Source: Macrotrachela quadricornifera
Taxonomy: Eukaryota > Rotifera > Eurotatoria > Philodinida > Philodinidae
Direction: 5' to 3'
Assembly (NCBI GenBank): GCA_022393335.1
Contig: JAJEKB010021383.1
Location: forward strand, 1,785,608 to 1,849,607
DNA length: 64,000 nucleotides
The stretch's first letter is position 1. Every line of letters starts with the position of its first letter. Made by a program: the position numbers and the translations under genes. Positions 1 to 11,438 of the stretch are shown piece after piece. The notes below the pieces were generated by a model. It was given only the letters and a program-made list of their open reading frames with translations, was not told the origin of the DNA and did not search any database.

Positions 1-1
1 T

Positions 2-181
2 ACATATGATTATACTATTACTCAATTAAATATGATCACGAATCAGAAACGAATTATTGGTGGTTTTCAAGATGATTTAAAAAGATCTATATTTCATTCG
101 CCAAGCGCAATTCGAATTGATAAATTTGGTAATCTTTTTTTTCTGGATCGTAATCAAGTATATAAGTTTTCTATCATATAG
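2..181 (+). CDS. NHL-repeat protein, C-terminal end (5' part outside window)
   Basis: The frame is open from the first base of the window to a TAG at 179-181 and gives 59 residues. The end contains the pattern SPSAIRID-x-FGNLFFLD-x-NQVYKF. This is the usual shape of an NHL or six-bladed propeller repeat: a proline-alanine-isoleucine stretch, an aspartate, G-N-hydrophobic-hydrophobic-x-D, then an N-x-V-Y-K-F strand. It is probably the last blade of a propeller domain. An AATAAA signal follows 43 bp after the stop, so this looks like a normal gene end. The rest of the protein and its partner domains are outside the window, so the function cannot be named. Confidence 0.6.
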   Translation, partial: TYDYTITQLNMITNQKRIIGGFQDDLKRSIFHSPSAIRIDKFGNLFFLDRNQVYKFSII

Positions 182-223
182 AAATAACATTTGAATTGTT
201 TTTGATAAATCTTTATTTTTATA

Positions 224-229
224 AATAAA
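224..229 (+). terminator. AATAAA polyadenylation signal
   Basis: A canonical AATAAA lies 43 bp after the stop codon of the NHL-repeat gene, inside a short AT-rich stretch. It is the likely cleavage and polyadenylation signal for that transcript. Confidence 0.5.
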
Positions 230-1486
230 AATGCGGAAACCTCGGATTTAAATCCGAGAGTTATGTGTACTGAAGAAAAGTAAAATCAATCTACGATAAA
301 TTGATTTTGATTAAACTACTTAAAAATTAACTATTTTAAGTGTATGCTCGGCATTTTAACTTTGTCTCGTGAACGGCTTGGTCATTTGAGCTAGGGGTGG
401 TCGTAATCGAACAGACAACAGTTTAATCTATAGATTAATTTCATTTAAGTGAGCAAGTTATGAGATAAAAAAAGTGATATAAGCCAAAAAAACTGCGTAA
501 ATTCAACGAAATAGTACTTTCTGAAAAACGGTTTTTTGGACTTTTCTCACGTAGTGTAGTAGGCCCTGTATTTATTTTTTCTATAAGACATAGACCTCAT
601 CATCGAGATACATCTTTTGTCACTAAATTGCAAGGAGAAAAATACAGACGTGATAATTTAGCATGGACCACACTTTATGCGACCCTGTCCAGTGACCATT
701 AACTCTATACTCTCAGAATGATATAATATATTTAGATGTAACATGGACTGAGTTTAGATTTGTTTTCAGCTTGTAAAACTGGGTAAGAAGAGTTACTTTT
801 TAATGGATTTGTGTTTGTATCTACCGAAATCACGATCGTAAGCAACGTCATGAATCTATAAGAGGTATATGATAGATACAGACATCAGCATTTTCCTAAT
901 AGCTCATCAATATTAATAGCTATCGTGTTCGAGTTTTTATCATTCGATAGTTCTTTTTACTCGCTACAAAACCAGGTATCTCGGAAACCCCAAAACCACT
1001 AGTCACTTGAGACATGTGTAGGCAATTTGATGTCTCTATACAGTTTTTTGTGCATTTTGAGACCTTTTCCAGGCAATGTTTTAGTTAGAAAATCACGATT
1101 TGATTCAAAACTAATATGATATTCAGAATCAGCTTTAAAAGCTAAGTCGATTTATATATGTTTTAAATAATTCTAAGAAAAAAATATTTTTCGAAAAAAA
1201 CCCTGTACCTCCCCTCGGCGATGCTCTGGTCAATAATGACAATTTTTTCGATAGCTCAGCCATTTCTTGACGGATCATTCTCATCTTCGAACTCGACCGA
1301 GGTGTTGATGAGACAATTGTGTGCACAAAATTTCAGCTTACTCGAATGTAATTGTGAAGAGTTATCGTGTAAACGGACGGACGGATACACTGACCGACTC
1401 GAGAGTGTACTCACTTTTTGAGTACACAAAAACAATCGGCTGAACTCTCTGCAATAACTGAGAAAAATATTCTTCTTAAAACACCT
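230..1486. other. Non-coding stretch with repeat-like tail sequence
   Basis: No convincing coding frame was seen on either strand. At 1365-1430 there is a CGGACGGACGGA run and a small palindrome (GTGTACTCAC...GAGTACAC). Such runs are common in 3' tails of dispersed retroelements, so part of this is probably an old repeat copy. No gene is called. Confidence 0.5.
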
Positions 1487-1509
1487 CCCATGTCGTCACT
1501 TTTTCACAG

Positions 1510-1612
1510 ATACCGCCGGTTTACGGCGGTTTTTCTAGAACCGGCGGTATACTGCGGTTTTCCGCCGGTTTATGGCGGTTCTGCTAAAACCAATCGTATA
1601 TCGCGGTTTACT
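1510..1612. repeat. Left array of CCGCCGGTTT-type inverted repeats
   Basis: About five variants of the units ACCGCCGGTT, ACGGCGGTTT and ACCGGCGGTA alternate in both orientations. They stand out as GC-rich islands in AT-rich DNA. The same units recur at the right end of the element. Clustered short subterminal repeats are typical binding sites for transposon-encoded proteins in CACTA elements; that role is inferred here. Confidence 0.7.
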
Positions 1613-2105
1613 GACAGACTCAAGATATAATAAGGTTTTATAATAAAAACACGCTACTACAATGAGCGATGATAGAAAAAATATCTTTGTTCTATGAAGA
1701 AGTTTATGAAAATTATAAATAACCAATAAAACATAGACCTAACAAATTTTGCTAGATGGCGCTGCAAAAATTTTTTGATTAGTTGATAGTATTGTCTATT
1801 CTGCTACACAATCATTACTTTTCCTTTTCTTTTCTGACTATTAAATCGACGATCACTTTAATACAATGTAGATTTGTTATAAATATTATAATTTAAAGTG
1901 ATTTTTTTCATTATACTTTAAAATTATTCACGTTTATAAAATCAGTACAAACCGTGTCGATCAAATCAATTTTTGTTGGATATTTTTTTGTCATAGGATT
2001 CTTCGTTTGATTCACTGCATTAAATTTTCAAAAATGATCACAATTTTATTTTTTAAGTAAAGTCTGAAAGTATTAATATTTTACGTCATTTTCTTTTTTC
2101 TAGAT

Positions 2106-4914
2106 ATGTCTAATAAGAATTATTATTCTAATAAAGTGCTTTCTCAAAGAAACTATCGTGCTCAAAAGAGAAAATTTGTTTACTTTTCATCTTGTATTTC
2201 ATCGGATTCCGATGAAACTGAGAGTGATATAATTAAATGCACATATTCACGTGAAATCGTTCGTTTAGCTGATTCATCTATGTTAAATAAAGATAATTTA
2301 ATTGATTATACAGCCGACGAACATGATAATATTATTGAAGATTCGGTTAATCAGGATCATTCTTCTCCGCTATTTACTAATAGTACTTCTACTATTCGTG
2401 CTGCAACAATGTCTATTATGGAGTTTTCGACCAATGCTAATCTTGATAAAATTCATACAATTAAATTACTAAAGCTTATCAAATCATTATTACCACAACC
2501 TAATATTCTACCAATATCACATAAAGATGTTCTTAAAGTATTTGGTCGTACAAGTAAATTTACCACAAAATATCTATATGAAAAATGTGGAAATAATACA
2601 GTTGTGTTCGAAGGTGGTATTAAATGATGTTCAAATTCAACTTGTTCATATTCTAATCAAAATTTAGTTAATAGTCGATTAACAGAGATTGTTACTATGG
2701 ATATTCGTTCCGGTATTCATTATATTGTCAAGCAAAATATCAATTTACTTCTTGCAAACAAAAACCTGTATCCTGTTGGTGATGTAATTAATTTCAATTA
2801 TTACTTAAATAATAGTGAAATACATAAAGTAAGTGAAAACTCAAGATCCTACATTTTCTTTGTATTTCTCGTTCTGTAAAAAAATGACCACCGAATAATT
2901 TAATAAGACATCTTAGGTTAAATCTAATCGAAATATCATAAAGCGTCAATTGTATAAAAACTTGAAGTGAAAGACATATTTCTCATTTAGATGAGTTCCA
3001 TATTCGTAGTTATATTTGTCATGAAGAATTTTTACTACGCTTAACATAAATATTTCTATCGAAAGTAAAAAGAACCACAACTCTTGCTTTATTCAACTCG
3101 GTCAGTGTCAAGATATTGAATTGGAACTAGAATATACAATCAATATATGTTTGTCTTATATTTTAGGAACGAACATTAACTCTTATGCTACATGCTGATG
3201 GAGCTCCACTTATTCGAAGTTCTCATCAAAGTCTTTGGCCTTTATTTGCTAATATACTGGAAATTCCTCCACCATTTCGTGAATATCAACGTAATATCCT
3301 TGTTCTTGCTTTATGGTCCAGTCGCAAAAAATCTGATATAGATGCTTTTCTCGATGCTGTTCTTGCTCAGCTCGAAACACATGAAACATGGTACAACTAT
3401 TTATATTAACAATCAAGAATATCATTTCATCGTTCGTATTCAAGGTTTTATTGCTGATTTACCAGCTAAATCACTCTTTTTGAAAACTATTAATTTTAAT
3501 GGAAATAATGCTTGTACATGGTGTCTCGCTTCAGGTAAGTTAATTGTTCATATTTACATCTGTTAGGGTTTTTTAGTATTCATCTCAATAATCTGAAGTG
3601 ATATTTTGAGGTTATGTTTTAATCGTAGGTGAATATAATAATACTGCTCGTGTTATGTTATATCCATATGAAAAAAATAATAATAAACCTCGAACACACT
3701 GTCAATTTTTACAAGATGCTCAATTAGCAGCTTCCATGAGTGAACGGGTGAATCATGAGGTGTTAGTAAATGGTGTGCGAGGTATTTCACCTTTACTTTC
3801 CATTATTCAATATCCAACGTGTGTTTTATATGACTATATGCATCTTGTGTGTTTAAACCATATTAAAACACTTGCTAAATATTGGCAATCAATCTTAAAT
3901 TCGACTGATTATTCATCAATTGATACTCGTTTATCGATGCAGCGTTTACCTCATAATATGAATATTCGTTTTGATTTTTCTTTTGGAGATATGTCCAATT
4001 GGAAGGCTAAACATGGTCGCTTGTTTGTTTTGTATGTTGGACTTCCAATTTTAATCGATATTTTACCTTCATCATATGCTTTTCATTTTGCTGTTTATAC
4101 ATTAGCCATTAAACTCCTACATGCACCTGAAAATCAATCCGAAATTGACCTAGCTGAACAATTACTTAATTTTTATTGCGAATCATCTTCGCTTATTTAT
4201 AATTCAACAATAGAATTATATAGTCTACATGCACACCTTCATTTGGCAGAACAAGTACGATATCATGGAGGTTTATCATATACATCTGCATTTGCTTTTG
4301 AATCATGTATTCGATATATAAAAAAAAAGGCTCATGGTACGCGTAGTTTAGCTTCTTAAATCGGTTATTGGACTGATATGACTTCTATAATTAATCAAAC
4401 ACGATTAACTATTAAAGAATCACATGGTGCTGATGAAATTTTATTTGAAAATCCTTTACTTGATGAATTTCGACCTAAACTTATTGAACTTCTTGGATTA
4501 CAGAAAGTAAAACTTTATAAAAGATTTAAACTTCCAAATATTACATTTCATTCTACATTGTACGACAAGCTGTTTAAATGTATTAGCCACATCATTTCAT
4601 ATAAACATGATAGTGAAGATCGTGTTCTTTATGGTAATTGCATTGCATTTATTGAGATAAATGGTGATTACTACGCATTTATTAATCAATATCATGAAGC
4701 TACATTATCTAATCGTTTATCTTCCTTTCTTAAAATTCTTGATCATAGTACTTGCAAAATTTCTATGCCACTCGATCGTTTATATTCAATGCAAACAAAA
4801 ACTGATATTTTGGGAATAATATCGATGTCTAGGGTGAGGCATAAATGTATCTCGATTCCAGTTAAGAATTATTTTTGTTTGACAGAAATTCGAAATGATT
4901 TTGAACATGATTAA
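2106..4914 (+). pseudogene. CMC-superfamily (CACTA-like) transposase, interrupted
   Basis: Three exons can be followed: 2106-2828, 3167-3534 and 3629-4914, with GTAAGT donors and TTTTAG or CGTAG acceptors and matching phases. The protein shows the CMC transposase signature in order. There is a first aspartate in HADGAP (near 3197), a C-x2-C knuckle (ACTWC, near 3512), and a second aspartate in DYMH (near 3832). An H-x3-H motif (HAHLH, near 4231) is followed by a glutamate in AFAFES (near 4298). The reading frame is broken three times: TGA at 2625-2627, a one-base frameshift around 3380-3395, and TAA at 4357-4359. On both sides of each break the frame remains coding-like, so this is a recently inactivated copy. 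Whether the first exon holds a separate DNA-binding domain is unclear; residues 1-100 are rich in Asp, Ser and Asn. Confidence 0.75.
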
Positions 4915-4971
4915 TTATTTATAATGAAAAACAAAATTTAATTCATTTTATTTTTTTCAGATTTTCTCATC

Positions 4972-7383
4972 ATGTCTTCATCTTCAATTACCACGACCAA
5001 AAACAAAGTCTTTTTCAAGACTGATATGGCGAGTCGTGTGTTTCCGTGTCTTCTTCGTAGTGGTCAGTCTTCACCATTATTATCATCATCTGTTGCTAAT
5101 AAATCTTCAACAACAACTGACAGTATGTATCATGTTGTCTACTATTTTAAATTGATTAACAGTCGCCATTTGATATTAAGATTCAACAGCCATTACCTGT
5201 ACAACAAAACAATCGAACCTAGGTTGAAGTAATATTTGTAATTCTAATCCAGAATATCTGTTTTTTTAAGATCATCATGTTGTCAGATCAAAATCAGGTC
5301 ATAATAAAAAAGTACCATCATCATCATGTGCATCAAGTAAGATCATATTTATTTATCTCTTTATACTTTGTATAAATTAAACTACACTAATTACATCATA
5401 TCTTGTTGATTCTATTTATGCAAAATCTTTTTTTTAGTCGATCACCTTAATGATTTATTGAACAAACATGTACTTGATTCTCAACTATCAGATGTTGTTG
5501 AAACTAACAATGAACATGATGAATCAGATGAATATGATGAATTAGTTTCACAACCACCATCATCAACTCCAGGTGTCAAACGAGCTTTTAAAGGAACTTC
5601 ATCAGTAAGTCAAATATATCTTTTAAATAGATGAAACTTGAAACAAGCACGTAAGATTTTCACATCACATTTGCTAATTTACTGCACGAATTCGCCAGAA
5701 CGACTACAGATTCGATGCTTTGAGCAGGAAAAAGAATACAACCAAATAAATTTAGTACAAAAAGCAGTAATAAAACCAGAAGTCTGCTTAACCTCATATG
5801 TAGACACTTCTTATGATAATCAGAACTGCATATTAGTGCGAGCATAATGGTACAGTCTAAAAAGTCAAAAGGGAAAAATTGATCGGAAATGCGCGCTAAT
5901 GAATTATTAAAAAATAATGCTTCCAACTCTTCCACATAGGAAAAAGAGAAAGTTGGGACATGAATGGGTCTATTCGTGTGTATAATAGAATTATTAAAAT
6001 ATATGCACATACCTGTACATAGCACAAGGCTCTTGCATAATAGAAGACCCCTTAGAAAGGGTGATGGCCTAAACCTAGAAGAAGATCCTTTTATAACTAG
6101 TTAATTTCCTGAAAAATTAACGTTTCTATCAGTATATTTAGATCAATTATACTAAATTTTTACGTTATGAACTTAAAACTTTTCAAAAATTCGGGTTACG
6201 ATCATGTCTAAGCTCTTAAATCCCTAAACAATGCATCTAAAACCGACGGAATCGAATTAATTTTCTGAAAATCATTTTAGTTGGAGCTAATAACAAATGT
6301 AAAACAAAATGCAAGACCTTCTGACAAATTTTTACTGTAGATATAATGGAAGATCTAAGTCCTTCTAATATGCGGAGAGGTTTAGCTATATAACATTAAT
6401 ATTTTAGAAAATTTCAACAACAAAACGATCCAAAAACAATATCAAAGAAAAATTTCTTGTTGATTCAGATGATGATGATAGTCATGAATGCTCATCTTCT
6501 TTTCAAAAGATTGTGGTGGCCAAACTAAAACGTGGTGAAACTGATGGACAGCATAATCGTCAAATGTTTGAAGAAATACTTTCACTTCATCAACGACATG
6601 AAACAACACAAAAACTTATTTTAGAAAATCAGAAAAAGATAAAAAAAGCACTTTTAAAACATAAAGTAAGAATTTTTCTGATATTGAAATCTAATAATAT
6701 TTCATTTGAATTTAGATCTACGTTGATATTGAAGATGAAATCAATTCTACTGAAGGTTCTCGAACAGGTGATGATGAAAATTCATTTCCATCTGAATTAG
6801 TAAGATTATATTTTTTTTTGAATAATATTATATTTTTTTAATTGTGTAGCCATATTCAACTGATGATGGTAAAACAGTTTTCAACGCTCTACTTATTCCT
6901 GCTGATCGAACAAAAAAAAATCTGTTTGCATTAAAATTGGTCGACAAATTGTTTTCTCGAGATGAATTAATTAAACTTGATCCTTCAACCAAAAACAATG
7001 AACTTCTACAACATTCAAGTTACTTATTTATTAAAGGTTTGTTGCAGTTCTTCGATTTTACAAAGAAGTTTTAGATTTGTCGAGGAAAATTGATTAGAAT
7101 TTTAAAACAATTTGATTTTCATTTGTTATCTATTTATTTTGTAGAGCTTATTAGGTAAGTATTTGATGAAAAATATATCATATCCTTTCATAATATTTTA
7201 TGAATTTAAAAGTTTTTTTTCATGCAATTTTACTTTTTAGAAGCTGTAAGATGCAGATTTCGATTAACATCACATCAGTTAGAAGCTGAATGGCCAAACA
7301 TACATGAAGCAATTTTGAACAAGCGACGAAACTTGAAGAAACACAAAAATCTTCCAGCTGCAGGTGATATAACACAAGAATAA
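4972..7383 (+). CDS. BEN-domain-like protein encoded by the transposon
   Basis: Seven exons join into one frame with consensus splice sites: 4972-5122, 5271-5336, 5438-5604, 6408-6665, 6716-6799, 6850-7036 and 7241-7383 (1056 nt, 351 residues). The N-terminal third is Ser/Thr-rich, followed by acidic stretches (DESDEYDE, DSDDDDS). A Gln/Lys-rich helix suitable for a coiled coil lies at about residues 178-212. The last about 90 residues are helical: an LVDKLFSRDELIKLD segment, then IKEAVRCRF, W-x3-HEAILNKRR and a basic tail. This order resembles the BEN domain, a DNA-binding fold, but the match is by eye. The gene begins 57 bp after the transposase stop. Intron 3 (803 bp) is much longer than the others and may hold an insertion. 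Unlike the transposase next to it, no break was found. It may act as the accessory DNA-binding protein of the element. Confidence 0.6.
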
Positions 7384-7494
7384 CACATTCACTTCGTATT
7401 TATGCAGATAGATGTATGTAAAGTGTGCTGTGCTATGAAAAACTTTTGTTTAATTTTCTCATTCCTATGTAAATTTTTTCATGCAAAAAAGTAG

Positions 7495-7929
7495 CTATTA
7501 AGTACTTTGAAAAGTAGATTCGACGCAGACAATAGTACTTATAAGTAAACAATTTTGATTACTTTTTCGCGATTTTTGAGCAAAAAGTACTATTAAGTAC
7601 TATTAAACGTAAGAAAAAATGATAAAGCTTAATCGAGAATGTACTAAATAGTGGGAAAATATACTTTGTTACTTTTTATTACTGTACAAGATAATTAAAA
7701 AACTTTTTTAATATACAAAGTACTATAAATTATTTTGAATAGTAATAAAAAATAATAAAGTAAATTTTCCCACTATTTAGTACTTTCTCTATTAAGCTTT
7801 ATCATTTTTTCTTACGTTTAATAGTACTTTATAGTACTTTTTGCTCAAAAATCGCGAAAAAGTACTCAAGATTGCTCACGTATAAGTACTACTGTCTGTG
7901 TCTAATCTACTTTTCAAAGTACTTAATAG
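7495..7929. mobile_element. 435-bp palindromic MITE with TAG target duplication
   Basis: The ends are long inverted repeats starting CTATTAAGTACTTTGAAAAG. The arms (about 180 bp each) pair almost throughout and surround a short AT-rich centre near 7690-7730. TAG is present directly outside both ends (7492-7494 and 7930-7932). No coding capacity was seen. It lies between the end of the BEN-like gene and the right repeat array, so it probably jumped into the larger transposon. Confidence 0.75.
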
Positions 7930-8220
7930 TAGATTTTTCGTACTTTCTTTTACATGGTTTATCTTTTGTTTTCTCTATCTCATTCAGCATTTGTTATACA
8001 GCATCATATCGTAAAAATGGTTGTATATTTTCTTTTTTTACGCGTATCTCTTTAATTTGTAATGAACCATTTCTTTGTTTTATCATCTTGTGAAATTCTT
8101 TGTTTAACATTTGTATATCTTTTATATACGGTGCATTAAAAATAAAATATAATTGAACGATAATATGACTGTTGATATATTAATATAGAGTAATAAAAGA
8201 CACCAGTATAAAAATGAATA

Positions 8221-8347
8221 AAACTGGTGGTTAACCGCCAAAAACTGGCAATAACCGGTAAATACCGCCGGTTAACTGCCGGTTAACTCCTCAGTTATAC
8301 TATCGGTTTACCGCCGGTTAACCGGCGGTTTTTGAGCGGTTCGTAGC
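8221..8347. repeat. Right array of CCGCCGGTTAA-type inverted repeats
   Basis: At least six GC-rich units (TAACCGCC, ACCGCCGGTTAA, ACTGCCGGTTAA, AACCGGCGGT) lie in both orientations. The array mirrors the one at 1510-1612 and marks the right subterminal region of the large transposon. Confidence 0.7.
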
Positions 8348-8354
8348 ACATGGG

Positions 8355-9118
8355 CTGATCAAATTTTATCATGCTTACCACAATACTTTCAATCACAATT
8401 CGCACCACCATCAACAGATCCAAATTCAAAAACAGATAAAGAAGATTAAATCTGTGAGACCAGTTAGATAAAGTCCATCTGACAATATTCGATTCGTCAG
8501 CCAATAATTCGACCACAAATTTTCAACGAAAGAAGTATGGAAAGTCCTGAATTCAGTAAAAACAAAAAATTCATCCGATTTCGACTTAATCTCAAAGAAA
8601 ATGATTAAATGTTTACCAGATAATTATGCATCGATTCTTACCGAACGATATAACGCATTATTTTAATTCGCTTATTAGGACAAATTCTGGAAATAAGTAC
8701 GCACGATTTGTTTTAAAAAAAGACGACAATCCATTCCCACCCACTCAACAACTAAGACCGATATTATTATTACCGGTATTAAATAAAGTTTATGAGCGTC
8801 TTTTTCTATTACATTTCTAGAAATGGCTAAACGATTTTGAAATTCTACCGTGGCAACAATCTGGCTTGCGATCCAATCAGTGTACCATTTCTTGCGTCAA
8901 TCACTTATGACAACAAACATCTGCTATACTATGCTATAATACGTTTACACCAATAGTATTCATAAACTTTTTACAAGCGTTCGATAAACTTTGGCAAGAA
9001 GGCTTGCTGCTAAAACTTCGTCGGTTAAATTACTCTTATTCATACTTATTTTGGATTAAGAATTACTTTATTGAGTGCTCAATGATAATTGATTTTAACC
9101 CATTGGGGACGGTGGTAT
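8355..9118 (+). pseudogene. Non-LTR retrotransposon reverse transcriptase, decayed fragment
   Basis: Pieces of a reverse transcriptase can be read in order across several frames. LPQYFQSQFAPP at about 8371-8406 is the region just before the RT fold. EVWKVLNSVKTKNSSDFDLIS at about 8532-8592 is RT block 0/1. QQLRPILLLPVLNKVYERLF at 8743-8808 is followed by a TAG, then ILPWQQSGLRSNQ near 8838. The palm block reads FINFLQAFDKLWQEGL near 8960, where the usual catalytic Asp is Asn. A frameshift lies at about 8640-8690 and stops occur at 8818 and about 8907. The YxDD block was not found. It is a dead 5'- and 3'-truncated copy lying against the end of the DNA transposon. Confidence 0.7.
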
Positions 9119-11269
9119 AAGGATTGTACTACCTATTTTCCGGAAAGGAAGATGTTTGTTCCGCATTAAGCTGTTACCACCTGTAAGCTAGTAGGTCGTT
9201 CCATGCATATCTTTTATGAAACATGATCTAAACCGTGTGTTGAAGTGTATAGGGTTAGGAATATGGATTCCAAAGCCTGATTCTCATAAACATAACAGAT
9301 ATCTTATCAACGAGTCGTCACAAATGTGACAGACACCTTTAGTAACACTCCCTCTCTGTCACAGACCGTGACGGGCATTACTAAGGGACCATTATAGACT
9401 ATTACAGAGGCAGTATCGCAACTAGAGTCTGCCGTATTGTTGTTAATTAACCATTTGACAGGCGACTTTTAGACGGTTGACTTATGTTGATATTAATAGC
9501 TTTATTGCCTTGGTCTTGATGTACATTATAAGGCGCGAAGATGGGACCAACAATATCAGATTACTTCTCGTGTGAAGGGGCTATTTATTACGATCAAGAT
9601 AAGCATTTTTATGTAAAATTTCAGTAAAGTTAGAAAAATCAATCTATTCTGTTCTGCAATACGTTTGATTTTATTCTATCAGCAAAATGAAAGTCGCATG
9701 TGACAAACTCCTATTTAGTAAAAGCGATACGGCTTTAGAAGAGGAACAAAACCACACTCCTGTGTTGATAAATAACCAAACTTAAATACAACATAAGGTA
9801 AACTTTCAAGTTTGTCAGACCTTTTCTGTCTCTTTTTAAAAGTAAAAATGAGCGGTGCACATCTTTATATTTTATTGTAGAAGGCAAGCATAAGCATTGA
9901 AACCAAAAGTTGTATATCCAAAAATTAATTTTATATTATACATACAGTGATGTTTTCCTTTCTAGCGGAATCATTGTGTCTGTTTTATTATATTTCTATA
10001 ATAACAAATAAAAAAGTCGTTCGTATTCGGACTACCTTTCGTTAAAGAGTTAATGACAGTTTGATCATGATTCACGTTTTAACCTCGCAAGCATTACGCT
10101 AACAGCTTCTTTTTTTTTCTTCCTGTCATATACATACTTCTCAGATCTCATCTTTTCTTTCTGCTCTATACACTGACGCTATGATCGCTGTTCCTCTTAT
10201 TTTGATGCATCGCATAAAGTTTTTGTGTAATCATTTTGAGTCAAATACAAGAAGTTGACGCAAGAACGATTTTTCAATTTGAAAAATAATTTCGTCCCAA
10301 AAGGGTTAAGAACAAATTCAATTAGCTGTAAACTAATGCTAATTACTCGATTAGTTTTCGAGATAATGAGTTGATTTTTACATCATTCAATGTAGGAAAT
10401 ATTTCTGCATTGAAAAATGTAAAAAGATTTAAATGTTAATGTAAAAATTTTTTAATAAAAAGAGAAACAATCGATACCACCGAAAAAGTTGGTCTTTTTA
10501 AGAACATTGACTGTAACTGAAAATAGATGGAAATAGCAATGTATTCTGCTTGCTTGTTCCTATTTCAATATACTTATTGGTTTTATTTTTTTTTTCTTTC
10601 CATTCGTCTTGCTATTTTTTAATCCTCCTCATGATTTGAAGTTATCTTTTTTTTCCGGATGGTGAATGTGTTATAGCAGAAACTGTCTGTTCTTGTTTCG
10701 ATGTAATTCTATCATATATACTCATTCCTTTTCTTCCTCTTAACTTTAGTTTATTTAAACAATGACTATGATTGAGAAGGAGGTCTTTTCTGTTCGTTTT
10801 TAAAAAAGGAGGAAAGAACATAAACAAAAAGAAAAGGTAAAATTGATCACCTTTTTTTTTCTTTTCTTCTGTTGTTTACTATTGATGAAATATACGTATT
10901 AAATGAGAAGAATATTTTACTTTTCTTGATCGGGTTGCTTGCTTAATTCATCGAAGCATGAAAGGGACGAAAAGAAAAGAATAAAAGATGAATACATAGT
11001 TGATTTTATTTGTTTTGTGAGAAAAAAGTTTGAGGGGTAAGCATATAGAGAAATGAGGACGTCGTATTCTTTCGTCGTCTGGTAAATGAAATATAATTAC
11101 TTATTTGAGCACTTTTTATTATATTTTGTCACACATATGGAATTCTTCCTTTTAAATCTTACATATTTTTACTTTGTTTACACTGGTTTTAGGAATAGAA
11201 ACTTTCATCGCGTAGTTTATTCAATTTGGAAAATTCAATCATGAGGTGACAAATTTCAACCGTCATTAA
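9119..11269. other. Non-coding stretch
   Basis: No coding region or RNA gene was recognised on either strand. The stretch holds poly-pyrimidine tracts (10100-10170, 10560-10620) and simple AT-rich DNA. Confidence 0.5.
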
Positions 11270-11434
11270 CCCTTTACGGGCGGCTACCAGAAGACAACAA
11301 GCAAAAAGTTATCTTTCTATATATTCTTTGTTGTTTAGTTATAGGGATCAATTTTTCACGGCCGACTTTTTAAAAAATGCCGTACCCCCCTATGGCAAAA
11401 TTGTTACCTTTTGGGCACATCCGGCCGTAAAGGG
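11270..11434. mobile_element. 165-bp piggyBac-type MITE with TTAA target duplication
   Basis: The element starts CCCTTTACGGGCGG and ends with the near-complement CCGGCCGTAAAGGG. TTAA lies directly outside both ends (11266-11269 and 11435-11438). CCC-starting inverted repeats with a TTAA duplication are the hallmark of the piggyBac superfamily. It has no coding capacity, so it would have depended on a transposase made elsewhere. Confidence 0.8.
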
Positions 11435-11438
11435 TTAA

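Larger units (their letters stand above)
1487..8354 (+). mobile_element. Large two-gene CACTA/CMC-like DNA transposon (boundaries tentative)
   Basis: The segment carries a CMC-type transposase gene (2106-4914) and a second multi-exon gene (4972-7383) on the same strand. It is bracketed by GCCGG-rich repeat arrays in inverted arrangement (about 1510-1612 and 8221-8347). The outermost matching ends are CCCATGT at 1487-1493 and its complement ACATGGG at 8348-8354, with CT on both outer sides. These end repeats are very short, so the exact boundaries are uncertain. The right boundary fits an independent observation: a reverse transcriptase relic begins to read directly after 8354. CACTA elements are known to carry a transposase plus an accessory DNA-binding protein, and the gene content here fits that plan. 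Confidence 0.5.

Noticed and set aside
5660..6025. Minus-strand open frame of 121 codons inside intron 3 of the BEN-like gene
   Set aside because: No recognisable domain, it overlaps an intron supported by good splice sites, and its leucine/cysteine-rich composition looks like random AT-rich translation.
7140..7152. Possible 10-bp microexon in the last intron of the BEN-like gene
   Set aside because: Including it shifts the frame and gives an early stop in the final exon; skipping it keeps a clean frame to the natural end.
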